Positions 39,674 through 47,617 of a stretch of DNA of 64,000 nucleotides are shown here, piece by piece. Numbering within the stretch: position 1 is the stretch's first letter; every line of letters starts with the position of its first letter. The notes under the pieces were generated by a model. The model was not told the DNA's origin, did no database searches, and saw nothing but the letters and a program-made list of their open reading frames with translations. Source of the stretch: Streptomyces albicerus (GTDB taxonomy: Bacteria > Actinomycetota > Actinomycetes > Streptomycetales > Streptomycetaceae); the NCBI RefSeq assembly GCF_008905045.1, contig NZ_VWMY01000047.1, forward strand, positions 23,410 to 87,409. Reading direction: 5' to 3'. The position numbers were made by a program, and so were the translations under genes.

Positions 39674-39941
39674 GGGGGAGACCTCCGTGTTCGGTACGGC
39701 GGGCCGCGGACGAGTGCCCCAGCCTTCATCCTGAGGCTCACGGCGGGGTGCCCGCGAGTCCAGGGGCCGACAGTCCCGATCCGGACCGCCCGGCCCCATC
39801 GGCAGTGGCCCGACCGGTTCGCACCGCGTTCGATACCGGTCGGCGCCCGGTGGGCGACGGAGACGAGTACCTCATGGGACGGCGGGAATGCCAGGCGAAC
39901 GGCCAGGGCCGGTCGGCCCACCCCGGGCCCGCCCCGCCCGG

Positions 39942-40130
39942 TCAGCAGCAACGGCTCTGCGGGTGTTCCTCTCGGTGCCGGGCTCGCAGAGTCTCGTACT
40001 CGCGCGGTGTCGGTACCGGCGCGAGGGGGTGGTGACGCCGGTGGCGCTCGCAGAAGCGGTCGTACTCCGCCTCTCCCGTCAGCTCACGCAGGTACCAGCG
40101 CACGGCCCGCGCCCATCGCCGGGCACTCAT
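39942..40130 (-). CDS. YbdD/YjiX (KyrB-like) small protein, CstA partner
   Basis: A 62-residue protein: WARAVRWYLRELTGEAEYDRFCERHRRHHPLAPVPTPREYETLRARHREEHPQSRCC. This is the small family always linked to CstA/BtsT pyruvate transporters (YbdD and YjiX in E. coli) and proposed to be needed for transport. Its ATG overlaps the cstA stop (ATGA), so it is translated with it. Confidence 0.88.
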   Translation of the reverse strand: MSARRWARAVRWYLRELTGEAEYDRFCERHRRHHPLAPVPTPREYETLRARHREEHPQSRCC

Positions 40131-42295
40131 GCCCGGGCTCCCGCCAGCGGTTCGGCGGACTGCTCCGGTGCGTCGATCTGGGACTCGACGTACGGCGTCT
40201 CGGTCGTCGGTAGCGGGACGGGGGACCGAATGGCGCGCACGCACACCACGGCCGCGTTGGCGATCACCACGGTGACCAGGAGCATGAACAGGGCGATGAG
40301 GACGCCGTCGACCGTGGAGTTGGTGACCACGGTGTGCATGTCGTCGAGGGTCTTGGCGGGCGGCAGGACCTGACCGGCGTCGATGCCGTCGGCATACCGC
40401 GCGCGCTGGGCGAAGAAGCCGACACGGGGGTCGTCGGAGAAGATCTTCTGCCAGCCGGCGGTGAAGGTGACCGCGACCACCCAGGCCAGCGGGATCCCGG
40501 TGACCCAGGCCCAGCGCAGCCGACCGGACTTGACGAGGACCGTGGTGCAGACGGTGAGGGCGATGGCGGCGAGCAGCTGGTTGGCGATGCCGAAGAGGGG
40601 GAAGAGCTGGTTGATTCCGCCCAGCGGGTCGGTGGCGCCGGTGTAGAGGAAGTAGCCCCAGGCGGCGACGACGAGTCCGCTGCACAGCCAGATGCCCGGC
40701 TTCCAGTTGACCCGGCCGATCGGCTTCCAGACGTTGCCGAGCATGTCCTGGAGCATGAAGCGTCCCACCCGGGTGCCCGCGTCGACCGTCGTCAGGATGA
40801 ACAGCGCCTCGAACATGATCGCGAAGTGGTACCAGAAGGCCTTCATCGCACTGCCGCCGAAGACCCCGGAGAAGATCTCCGACATACCGACGGCGAGGGT
40901 CGGCGCCCCGCCCGAGCGGGCGATCAGGGTCTGCTCCTCCACGGCCTTGGCCGCCTGCGTCAGCTGGTCGGGAGTGATGGTGAAACCGAGGCCCGCCACC
41001 GCCTGCGAGGCCGACTCGGCCGTCGTACCGAGCAGCCCGGCGGGCGCGTTCATCGCGTAGTAGAGGCCGGGTTCGAGGGTGGCAGCGGCGATCAGCGCCA
41101 TGATCGCGACGAACGACTCCATCAGCATGGCGCCGTAGCCGATCATGCGGACCTGGGACTCCTTCTGGATCAGCTTCGGGGTGGTACCCGAGGCGACCAG
41201 CGCGTGGAAGCCCGACAGCGCTCCGCACGCGATGGTGATGAAGAGGAAGGGGAAGAGGGCCCCGGCGAAGACCGGGCCGGCGCCCGAGGAGGCGAAGTCG
41301 CTGACTGATTCGGCGCGCAGCACGGGCGCGGCCACGACGACGCCGACCGCGAGCAGTGCGATGGTGCCGATCTTCATGAAGGTGGACAGGTAGTCGCGCG
41401 GCGCGAGCAGCATCCACACCGGCAGCACGGACGCGACGAATCCGTATCCGATCAGACAGAAGACGAGCGTCGTCGGGCTGAGCGTGAACGTGTCGGCCAG
41501 CGAGGACTCCTGGATCCAGCTGCCGCCGACGATGGCGAGGAGCAGCAGTGCCACACCGATCAGGCTGGTCTCGACGACCCTGCCCGGCCGGATGCGGTGC
41601 AGCCAGAAGCCCATGAACAGGGCGATGGGAATGGTCATGGCGACCGAGAAGGTGCCCCACGGGGAGTGGGCGAGCGCATTGACCACGACCAGGGCCAGCA
41701 CACCGAGCAGGATGATCATGATGGCGAAGACGGCGATCAGGGCGGCGGCCCCGCCCGCCCGGCCGATCTCGTCACGGGCCATCTGCCCGAGCGACTTGCC
41801 GTCCCGCCGCATCGACAGGAACAGCACGACCATGTCCTGCACCGCCCCGGCGAAGATCACTCCGGCGACGATCCACAGCGTGCCGGGCAGATACCCCATC
41901 TGGGCCGCGAGCACCGGCCCCACCAGCGGCCCGGCGCCGGCGATCGCCGCGAAGTGATGGCCGAGCAGCACCCGCCGGTCGGTCGGCTGGAAGTCGACGC
42001 CGTCCTCCAGGCGTTCGGCGGGGGTGGCCCGCCGGTCGTCGGGCTTCAGCACGCGCCGTGCGATGAACCGGGAGTAGAAGCGGTAGGCGATGGCGTACGA
42101 GCCGAGGGCCGCCAGCACCAGCCAGACCGCGGAGATCTCCTCGCCCCGGGCCAGCGCGAGCACACCCCAGCCGATCGCGCCGAGCAGGGCCACGGAGGTC
42201 CACAGCAGCAACGACTGCGGTGTCATCCGGGAACGTGCGGACGGCGGCCCCTCTGGCGCCGGAAGACCGGATTCGGGCATGACGGACGTGGGCAT
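40127..42295 (-). CDS. cstA: CstA-family carbon starvation/pyruvate transporter
   Basis: A 722-residue integral membrane protein with about 16-18 helices. The family markers GHHFAAIAGAGPLVGPVLAAQMGYLPGTLWIVAG and IACGALSGFHALVASGTTPKLI are present, followed by VGMSEIFSGVFGG and AWGYFLYTGATDPLGGINQLFPLFGIANQLLAA. Characterised members (CstA, BtsT) import pyruvate with protons and peptides under starvation. The N-terminal 25 residues are non-membrane. It overlaps the downstream YbdD-type gene. The DUF3311 gene lies 78 bases upstream on the same strand. No LytTR-type regulator is nearby. Confidence 0.95.
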   Translation of the reverse strand: MPTSVMPESGLPAPEGPPSARSRMTPQSLLLWTSVALLGAIGWGVLALARGEEISAVWLVLAALGSYAIAYRFYSRFIARRVLKPDDRRATPAERLEDGVDFQPTDRRVLLGHHFAAIAGAGPLVGPVLAAQMGYLPGTLWIVAGVIFAGAVQDMVVLFLSMRRDGKSLGQMARDEIGRAGGAAALIAVFAIMIILLGVLALVVVNALAHSPWGTFSVAMTIPIALFMGFWLHRIRPGRVVETSLIGVALLLLAIVGGSWIQESSLADTFTLSPTTLVFCLIGYGFVASVLPVWMLLAPRDYLSTFMKIGTIALLAVGVVVAAPVLRAESVSDFASSGAGPVFAGALFPFLFITIACGALSGFHALVASGTTPKLIQKESQVRMIGYGAMLMESFVAIMALIAAATLEPGLYYAMNAPAGLLGTTAESASQAVAGLGFTITPDQLTQAAKAVEEQTLIARSGGAPTLAVGMSEIFSGVFGGSAMKAFWYHFAIMFEALFILTTVDAGTRVGRFMLQDMLGNVWKPIGRVNWKPGIWLCSGLVVAAWGYFLYTGATDPLGGINQLFPLFGIANQLLAAIALTVCTTVLVKSGRLRWAWVTGIPLAWVVAVTFTAGWQKIFSDDPRVGFFAQRARYADGIDAGQVLPPAKTLDDMHTVVTNSTVDGVLIALFMLLVTVVIANAAVVCVRAIRSPVPLPTTETPYVESQIDAPEQSAEPLAGARA

Positions 42296-42373
42296 GGCGG
42301 CTCCTCACCTCGACGGTGATGTGTGGTGGTACGGATGCGTACGAATCGGCGGTGCGGGCGGAATGCGTACGAA

Positions 42374-42595
42374 CTAGGGGTCGTGGCGGTCGTGCCTGCT
42401 CAGCGCATACGCGGCCAGCAGGCAGAGACCGCAGCCCGGCACCCAGGCGAGCTGGTACCAGTAGAAGAACGGCGTCCCGGCGAGCCGTGGCCTCTCACCG
42501 GCGTACCAGGGGACCCACAGCAGTCCCGCGGCGGGCGCGAGGAGCAGCACGGCGATCGCGACGCGCCGTAGCCGGTGCTGACCCGTGGGTGCCAT
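42374..42595 (-). CDS. DUF3311 small membrane protein
   Basis: A 73-residue protein with two helices: LRRVAIAVLLLAPAAGLLWVPWYA and FFYWYQLAWVPGCGLCLLAAYAL. The GxPFFYWYQLAW core is the DUF3311 signature. These proteins usually sit directly upstream of, and in the same operon as, a sodium:solute symporter for monocarboxylates. Here the symporter gene is divergent across 168 bases while cstA follows on the same strand, so the usual pair has been rearranged or DUF3311 serves CstA. Confidence 0.88.
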   Translation of the reverse strand: MAPTGQHRLRRVAIAVLLLAPAAGLLWVPWYAGERPRLAGTPFFYWYQLAWVPGCGLCLLAAYALSRHDRHDP

Positions 42596-42763
42596 GACCT
42601 GTGCTCCTCTCCCGCTCGCTGTCGGTCTGTGCAAGAGTTGCCCACCCGCCGGAAGTGGTTGACAGCGAATTTCCAGAAGATTTCCCGCCGGTTCTCCGTC
42701 ATCCGAACGAGCCGTCTGCGCAACTAACCGGTGAAGGCACAGGCACACCAAGGACGGTGACCC

Positions 42764-44326
42764 ATGGCGGATGGCGCCATGACGGCGACGTTTCTCGCCG
42801 TGACAGGCGGAGCGTCGCTGCTCGCCGTCACCGCGCGCCGCCTGCGCCCCACCGACCGGCTGCCGTCCCTGGAGGGCTGGGCGCTGGCCGACCGGAGCCT
42901 GGGCCCGGTGTGGACCTGGATGCTGCTGGGCGGCACGATCTTCACCGCGTACACCTTCACGGCCGTGCCCGGACTGGCGTACGGGAACGGTGCGCCCGCC
43001 TTCTTCGCGGTCCCGTACACCGTGATCGTCTGTCCGCTCGCCTTCGTCCTGCTGACGCGCCTGTGGGCGGTGGCCCGCCGCCACGGCTACGTGACGGCCG
43101 GCGACTTCGTACGCGGACGGTACGGTTCGCCGCCCCTGGCCCTGGTCGTCGCGCTCACCGGAATCCTCGCGACGATGCCGTATCTGGCGCTTCAACTGCT
43201 GGGCATCCGCGCGGTACTCACCGCCGGGGGCGTCTATCCCCGGGGCGCGGCCGGCGACCTGGTGATGGTGGCGCTCTTCGCGGGCCTCGCGGTCGCGACG
43301 TACCGGCACGGGCTGCGCGCCCCCACGGTGATCTCCGCGTTCAAGGCGGTGGCCGTCTTCGTCTCGCTCACCGCGGTCTGCTGGCTGGTCCTCGAACGGC
43401 TCGGCGGCCCCGGCCCGCTCTTCGACCAGGCGGCACGTCGGCTCGGCGGCTCGGACGCGGCGCACTCCGCGCTGCTCCTCTCTCCCGAGCAGCAGCCCGC
43501 CTACGCCACGCTCGCCCTGGGCTCCGCGCTGGCCCTGCTGATGTATCCGCACGTGCTCACCGCCGGGTTCGCCGCCGACAGCCCGCGCACCCTGCGCAAG
43601 GTCGCCGTGGCGCTGCCCGCCTGGACCGGCCTGCTCGCACTCTTCGGCTTCCTCGGTATCGCGGCCCTCGCGGCGGGGGTACGGGCTCCGGAGGGAGGTG
43701 CCGAGGCGGCCGTGCCGATGCTGGTCGACCGGCTGATGCCCGGACCGCTGGCCGGGCTGGTGTTCGGCGCGATCACCGTGGGCGCGCTCGTCCCGGCCGC
43801 CGTGATGTCGATCGCGGCCGCCACCTGCTTCGTACGCAATGTGTACGTCGAGTACGTCCAGCCGACCGCCACGCCCAAACGGCAGGTGCGCATCGCCAAG
43901 GCGGTCTCGCTCACCGCGAAGGTGGGTGCGGTCGCATTCGTGTTCGGGTTGCGGGACCAGGACGCGATCAACCTCCAACTCCTCGGCGGCGTATGGATTC
44001 TGCAGATCTTCCCCGCGGTGGCCGTCGGGCTGTTCACGAGTCGGCTGCACCCGCGGGCGCTGCTGGCCGGGTGGGCCGTGGGCATGGCGGCCGGCACGTT
44101 CCTGGTGGTGCGCGAGGGGTTCTCGTCCATCGTGGACCTCGGTTCCGGCAGTCGGCCGCTGGAGATCTACGCCGGACTCGCGGCCCTGGTGCTCAATCTG
44201 GCCGTCGCCCTGATCGGCACCGCGGCCCTCGAACGGCTCGGCGTGCCGCGCGGCGCCGACGCCACCGACCTACCGCCCCGCCTGACCGTCAGGCGCCACC
44301 CCGAGACGGGAGCTCCCAACCCGTGA
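42764..44326 (+). CDS. Sodium:solute symporter family protein (MctC-like)
   Basis: A 520-residue transporter with about 13 helices of the SSS/LeuT fold. EGWALADRSLGPVWTWMLLGGTIFTAYTFTAVPGLAYGNGAPAFFAVPYT is the N-terminal signature; YLALQLLGIRAVL, MYPHVLTAGFAADSPRTLRKVAVALP and VGALVPAAVMSIAAATCFVRNVYVEY are typical of the monocarboxylate (pyruvate, acetate, propionate) subgroup. Sodium- or proton-driven uptake is expected. Its TGA overlaps the start of a sigma factor gene, an unusual coupling for a transporter. Confidence 0.92.
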   Translation: MADGAMTATFLAVTGGASLLAVTARRLRPTDRLPSLEGWALADRSLGPVWTWMLLGGTIFTAYTFTAVPGLAYGNGAPAFFAVPYTVIVCPLAFVLLTRLWAVARRHGYVTAGDFVRGRYGSPPLALVVALTGILATMPYLALQLLGIRAVLTAGGVYPRGAAGDLVMVALFAGLAVATYRHGLRAPTVISAFKAVAVFVSLTAVCWLVLERLGGPGPLFDQAARRLGGSDAAHSALLLSPEQQPAYATLALGSALALLMYPHVLTAGFAADSPRTLRKVAVALPAWTGLLALFGFLGIAALAAGVRAPEGGAEAAVPMLVDRLMPGPLAGLVFGAITVGALVPAAVMSIAAATCFVRNVYVEYVQPTATPKRQVRIAKAVSLTAKVGAVAFVFGLRDQDAINLQLLGGVWILQIFPAVAVGLFTSRLHPRALLAGWAVGMAAGTFLVVREGFSSIVDLGSGSRPLEIYAGLAALVLNLAVALIGTAALERLGVPRGADATDLPPRLTVRRHPETGAPNP

Positions 44327-45003
44327 GACGCAGACAGCACACCCGCATGACGGTGGCGCAGGCTGCTCCGGCCGCCGTCCCCGAGCCACGCGTCCCGCAG
44401 CCGGCAAAGGCCCAGCCCGCGGTCGTGGAACACATCGGCCTCGAAGGCGAGTCCGGACCCGCCGGAGCGCCCGAAGGCGCGTCCCTCACTCCTACGGTCG
44501 GCGATCCGGCCGACCTGGAACGCGAGGCCGCCCTGGCCCGGCTCTTCGAGGTGCACTACTCCTCGATGCTGCGCCTGGCCGTGCTGCTCGGAGCCGACGA
44601 CCCGGAGAACGTCGTGGCCGAGGCCTACTACCAGATCTACCGAAAGTGGCGCCGGCTGCGGGACGCCGAGGCGGCGGAGGCGTATCTGCGCTCCACGGTG
44701 TGCAATCTGACCCGGATGCGGATACGGCACCTGCAGGTCGCGCGCAAGCACGTCGAGAAGCCGCCGAGCGACGTCGTGGCCTCCGCCGAGAGCACCGCCC
44801 TGCTCCACGACGACCAGCGCGTACTGATCGACGCGCTTCAGCAACTGCCCGCACGGCAACGCGAAGCACTCGTCCTGCGCCACTGGCTCGGCCTGAAGGA
44901 GAGCGAGATAGCCGCCGCGATGGGAATCTCCTGCGGATCGGTCAAGACACACACCGCACGCGGCATCGCCGCCCTGACCCAGGCGATGGAGGCCCGGCGA
45001 TGA
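44323..45003 (+). CDS. RNA polymerase sigma factor, sigma-70/ECF type
   Basis: A 226-residue sigma factor. After a Pro/Ala-rich N-terminal extension of about 65 residues comes region 2 (ALARLFEVHYSSMLRLAVLLG, NVVAEAYYQIYRKWRRLRDAEAAEAYLRSTVCNLTRMRIR) and region 4 (LIDALQQLPARQREALVLRHWLGLKESEIAAAMGISCGSVKTHTARGIAAL). It resembles the SigE-like small sigma factors of actinobacteria. GTG 44323 overlaps the symporter stop (GTGA) and has GGGAG upstream; ATG 44347 is the alternative. The following gene overlaps its stop, so the sigma factor is made together with a transporter and a membrane protein. Confidence 0.9.
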   Translation: MRRRQHTRMTVAQAAPAAVPEPRVPQPAKAQPAVVEHIGLEGESGPAGAPEGASLTPTVGDPADLEREAALARLFEVHYSSMLRLAVLLGADDPENVVAEAYYQIYRKWRRLRDAEAAEAYLRSTVCNLTRMRIRHLQVARKHVEKPPSDVVASAESTALLHDDQRVLIDALQQLPARQREALVLRHWLGLKESEIAAAMGISCGSVKTHTARGIAALTQAMEARR

Positions 45004-45290
45004 ACGACACCTCTCCGGACCGGACGGAACAAGAGCTGCGCGAAGCCCTGGAGGCGCTGGCCGACGGGGTACGGGCCGCGCCCGACGCGTACCGCACGGC
45101 GCGCGGCGACTGGGTGCGCCGAGAGCGGCGTCGACGGCTCGTCCTCGCCGTCCTGATCGCGGTCGTCTTCACGCTCGCCACACTGATCGGTCTGTGGGTC
45201 CTCAACCAGGCTCCCTCCGAACCCGGGGTCATCTTCTCGGGCATCGGGAATCCGGTCGCTACCGGCGGGGTGGTCAGCAGCCCGACCTGA
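45000..45290 (+). CDS. Small single-pass membrane protein, candidate anti-sigma factor
   Basis: A 96-residue protein: a charged N-terminal cytoplasmic part (EQELREALEALADGVRAAPDAYRTARGDWVRRERRRRL), one helix (VLAVLIAVVFTLATLIGLWVL) and a short extracytoplasmic tail. ATG 45000 overlaps the sigma-factor stop by 4 bases. Position and topology are those of an anti-sigma factor, but no HxxxCxxC zinc motif is present and the sigma-binding helical part is short. The tie to the sigma factor is strong by context only. Confidence 0.72.
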   Translation: MNDTSPDRTEQELREALEALADGVRAAPDAYRTARGDWVRRERRRRLVLAVLIAVVFTLATLIGLWVLNQAPSEPGVIFSGIGNPVATGGVVSSPT

Positions 45291-45333
45291 CGGTCACGGG
45301 ATCACGCCCGACTACGAGACCAAGGGCCGTGGC

Positions 45334-46290
45334 TCACCTGGTGTATTCGGGCCCGCCGCGCCTGCGCCGCACAAGGTCTTCGGCGGCCCCTGGCCACCGG
45401 TCGTGGTCGAAGGCGAAGCCTGCTTCGAGCAGGCGGCCGGGGACGACTCGGCGGCTCTTCAACAGGAGTTCGGTGTCCGAGCGCAGGGCGAAGGCTCCGA
45501 TCTCTGCCATCCACTTCGTCGCGGGCAGCCCCACGGGAACGCCCCACGCGGCGCGTAGCGCGCGCATGAAGGCGCGTTGTGTCAGCGGAGCGGGAGCGGC
45601 GAGGTTCACCGGACCGACGAGGTCGTCCCGGTCGGCCAGGAATTCGACGGCGCGCACGAAGTCGCGGTCGTGGATCCAGGACACATACTGCGCGCCGCCC
45701 GCGACCGGCCCGCCGAGGCCGAGCCGCGCCAGCCGCAGCAGGACGTCGAAGACGCCGCCGCGATCGGGGCTCATCACCATGGCGGAGCGCATGGCGACCT
45801 TGCGGGTGCGGGGGGTTTCGGCTCGCTCCTGCGCCCGCTCCCAGGCTTTGGCGATCTCGACGCTGTAGGCCCAGTAGCCCGGGACGCCGGGTTCGGTGCC
45901 GCCGAGCACGCCGGTGGCCTCGTCGTTGGGTGCGTCGAAGCGGTGGGCGTAGACGGTGGCGGTGCTCATCTGCAGCCAGAGCCGGGGAGGCCGCGCGGCG
46001 GCTGTGATCGCCTGGCCCACGACCTCGGTGGAGTGCACACGCGAGTCCATCATGGCCTGCAGGTTGGCTGGGGTGTAGCGGCAGCTGACGCTGCGTCCGG
46101 CCAGGTTGATCACGATGTCGCTGCCGTCGATCTCCTCAGCCCAGGAGCCCAGGGTCTCGCCGTCCCAGCGGATTTCACGGTCGCGCACCGGCCGTCTGGT
46201 CAGGACCACGATGTCGTGGCCCGCGGCGGTCAGTGCACGGGTCAGGATCGTACCGACCTGTCCGGTCCCGCCGGGTATCACTATCTTCAT
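45334..46290 (-). CDS. TIGR01777-family NAD-dependent epimerase-like protein (with DUF1731 C-terminus)
   Basis: A 318-residue extended-SDR protein. KIVIPGGTGQVGTILTRALTAAGHDIVVLTRRP is the Rossmann start. YWAYSVEIAKAWERAQ, instead of a clear YxxxK, and YVSWIHDRDFVRAVEFL are family typical. The end VGLPATKWMAEIGAFALRSDTELLLKSRRVVPGRLLEAGFAFDHDRW is DUF1731. The family (YfcH, SulA-like) has no settled function, possibly cell division or nucleotide-sugar chemistry. A perfect palindrome TTGAACGCGTTCAA lies 40 bases upstream, suggesting TetR-type control. Confidence 0.92.
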   Translation of the reverse strand: MKIVIPGGTGQVGTILTRALTAAGHDIVVLTRRPVRDREIRWDGETLGSWAEEIDGSDIVINLAGRSVSCRYTPANLQAMMDSRVHSTEVVGQAITAAARPPRLWLQMSTATVYAHRFDAPNDEATGVLGGTEPGVPGYWAYSVEIAKAWERAQERAETPRTRKVAMRSAMVMSPDRGGVFDVLLRLARLGLGGPVAGGAQYVSWIHDRDFVRAVEFLADRDDLVGPVNLAAPAPLTQRAFMRALRAAWGVPVGLPATKWMAEIGAFALRSDTELLLKSRRVVPGRLLEAGFAFDHDRWPGAAEDLVRRRRGGPEYTR

Positions 46291-46330
46291 CGGGCTCCCC
46301 CTCGCGTGTGGGGATGAGCCTAACTCAAAG

Positions 46331-46344
46331 TTGAACGCGTTCAA
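46331..46344. promoter_or_regulatory. Perfect 14-bp palindrome, TetR-type operator candidate
   Basis: TTGAACGCGTTCAA is perfectly palindromic and lies 40 bases before the epimerase-like gene, where it would overlap the promoter. TetR-family repressors often use short palindromes of this type. No TetR gene is present in the window. Confidence 0.6.
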
Positions 46345-46410
46345 AAGCGCGAGAGAGCTCAGGTGGGCCGCTGTGCGGGGGTGGCTCGGTCGCGTCGGCC
46401 TGTCTACTCG

Positions 46411-47025
46411 TCATGGCCGGCGGGCCTCGGCGACGGGGGCGCTCCTCCCGGCTCCCCAGAGGAGCAGGGCGAAGCCCAGCGCGAAACCGAGCATCGTCCA
46501 TACGCCGCGTGGCCAGAAGATGTGGCTGTCGACGAAGGACCAGCCGGCCACGAGGAGCACCGCCGTGCCGGGTAGGACCCGGGCGCCGTGCCTGGGGAAC
46601 AGCGCGACCGCGGTGGCCACCACGGCGCCGACGAGGGCGTAGGCGCCGGCCTGTCCGAGCGCCTCACCCGTGTCGTAGAGCGGGCGCTTGATCGGTCCCA
46701 GGCTCGCTGTCCCGGCGGCGTGCTCGACCGCGGTTCCGGCCGCGATGCCGGCGACCGCGTCGAGCCCCGTATAGAAGGCCGCGTAGGCGAAGGCGCCCAC
46801 CCATGCCACGACGGTGGCGAAGCCGGCCAGGTCGAGTCGGGGCCGGTGCCACAGAGGCACGAGGAGGCCGACCGTGAGCAGCGGGAACACCGGCAACAGG
46901 GCTATGTGCAACTGAGCCCAGTCCGCGGCCGATGACCTGGACAGCCCATGTGGGTGCGCGAGGCCCGCCGCGGCCAGTACAAGGGGAGCGGCGGTGACGA
47001 GGGCGATATTTCGGATGGTTGACAC
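46411..47025 (-). CDS. Multi-pass membrane protein of unknown function
   Basis: A 204-residue protein with about six helices (IALVTAAPLVLAAAGLAH; LHIALLPVFPLLTVGLLVPLWH; LAGFATVVAWVGAFAYAAFYTGLDAVAGIAAGTA; ALGQAGAYALVGAVVATAVALF; VLPGTAVLLVAGWSFVDSHIFW; GVWTMLGFALGFALLLWG). The helices are rich in His, Trp and Asp at their ends (HPHG, DSHIFWPRG). No family was recognised with confidence. GTG 47025 gives a normal start (VSTIRNIALV). It lies downstream of an epoxide-hydrolase remnant on the same strand. Confidence 0.7.
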   Translation of the reverse strand: MSTIRNIALVTAAPLVLAAAGLAHPHGLSRSSAADWAQLHIALLPVFPLLTVGLLVPLWHRPRLDLAGFATVVAWVGAFAYAAFYTGLDAVAGIAAGTAVEHAAGTASLGPIKRPLYDTGEALGQAGAYALVGAVVATAVALFPRHGARVLPGTAVLLVAGWSFVDSHIFWPRGVWTMLGFALGFALLLWGAGRSAPVAEARRP

Positions 47026-47114
47026 GTTGCGAGCGTAGGCGCGTGACGTCGGCGGATTCGGCCGCGTAAGAGTTTCGTAAGACGTAGACGTTGGGCACCT
47101 CGCGACCCGCGGTG

Positions 47115-47310
47115 TCAGCGGCGGTCGCGGAAAGTGCGGCGCAGGTCGTCGACCCAGGCGTCGGGGATCTCCCAGGGGATGAAGTGGCCGCCGCTCTCGT
47201 GCGCGGTGAGGTTGACGTGGTGGTACCAGTCGGCGCGGTCGCCGGCCAGCCAGTTCTGGATCCGCTGCTCGGCGGTGGTGACGCCGGGCGGGTTCTCGTA
47301 GCCCGACGAA
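47115..47310 (-). pseudogene. Epoxide hydrolase-like alpha/beta hydrolase, C-terminal fragment
   Basis: Read on the minus strand the end encodes NLTAHESGGHFIPWEIPDAWVDDLRRTFRDRR and stop. GGHFxPWE with the catalytic His, followed by a final helix, is the C-terminal signature of epoxide-hydrolase-like proteins. About 45 residues before it also fit (TTAEQRIQNWLAGDRADWYHH). Everything upstream, including the nucleophile Asp, is missing, and no start codon with a ribosome binding site fits. Confidence 0.75.
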
Positions 47311-47395
47311 CGTGATGCCGGTGGGTGCCTCTGAGGTGCTCGTCCTTGCGCGAGACGGGAGTTGGCCGGAAGCGTTCTGCGCGAAGCGTTGACTA

Positions 47396-47407
47396 GAAAG
47401 CGCTTGC
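47396..47407. promoter_or_regulatory. LacI-type operator candidate upstream of the pectate lyase genes
   Basis: GAAAGCGCTTGC contains the AAGCGCTT palindrome common to operators of LacI/GalR-family regulators in Streptomyces. It lies about 220 bases before the first pectate lyase start in a 307-base region without a gene. The nearest LacI gene (49544-50275) has lost its DNA-binding domain. Confidence 0.55.
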
Positions 47408-47442
47408 CCCCTACGTTTCCCGTTCAGCAGCGTGACCCGTCG

Positions 47443-47468
47443 CTGACATCTCGTATATGAGATGTCAG
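47443..47468. promoter_or_regulatory. 26-bp palindrome with ten-base perfect arms upstream of the pectate lyase genes
   Basis: CTGACATCTC and GAGATGTCAG are exact complements around GTATAT, 150 bases before ATG 47618. The AT-rich centre with TGACAT-type arms is in the style of GntR/FCD or IclR operators of sugar-acid catabolism. It could also form an RNA hairpin in the leader. Confidence 0.65.
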
Positions 47469-47617
47469 ATGCCGAAGGTGGTATGGCCTGGGGACGTGCA
47501 CTCTCCAGGCCGCCGTCGGAAGCCGCAGTTGGTGGCGCTGCGCTCGCAAGGCGATCCAAATGACGAACGTCGTTCACGTATCTGAAAGATGGAACGCTCT
47601 CGAAGGGACGCACCCGC

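Noticed and set aside
39942..41660. A 572-codon minus-strand open frame overlapping cstA
   Set aside because: The first 500 codons are cstA read in another frame. Only the terminal 62-residue YbdD-type protein is supported.
42374..44050. A 558-codon open frame on the minus strand opposite the symporter
   Set aside because: It is the mirror of a real gene in high-GC DNA, rich in Arg, Gly and Glu with no family features. Only its last 73 codons (the DUF3311 protein) are a gene.
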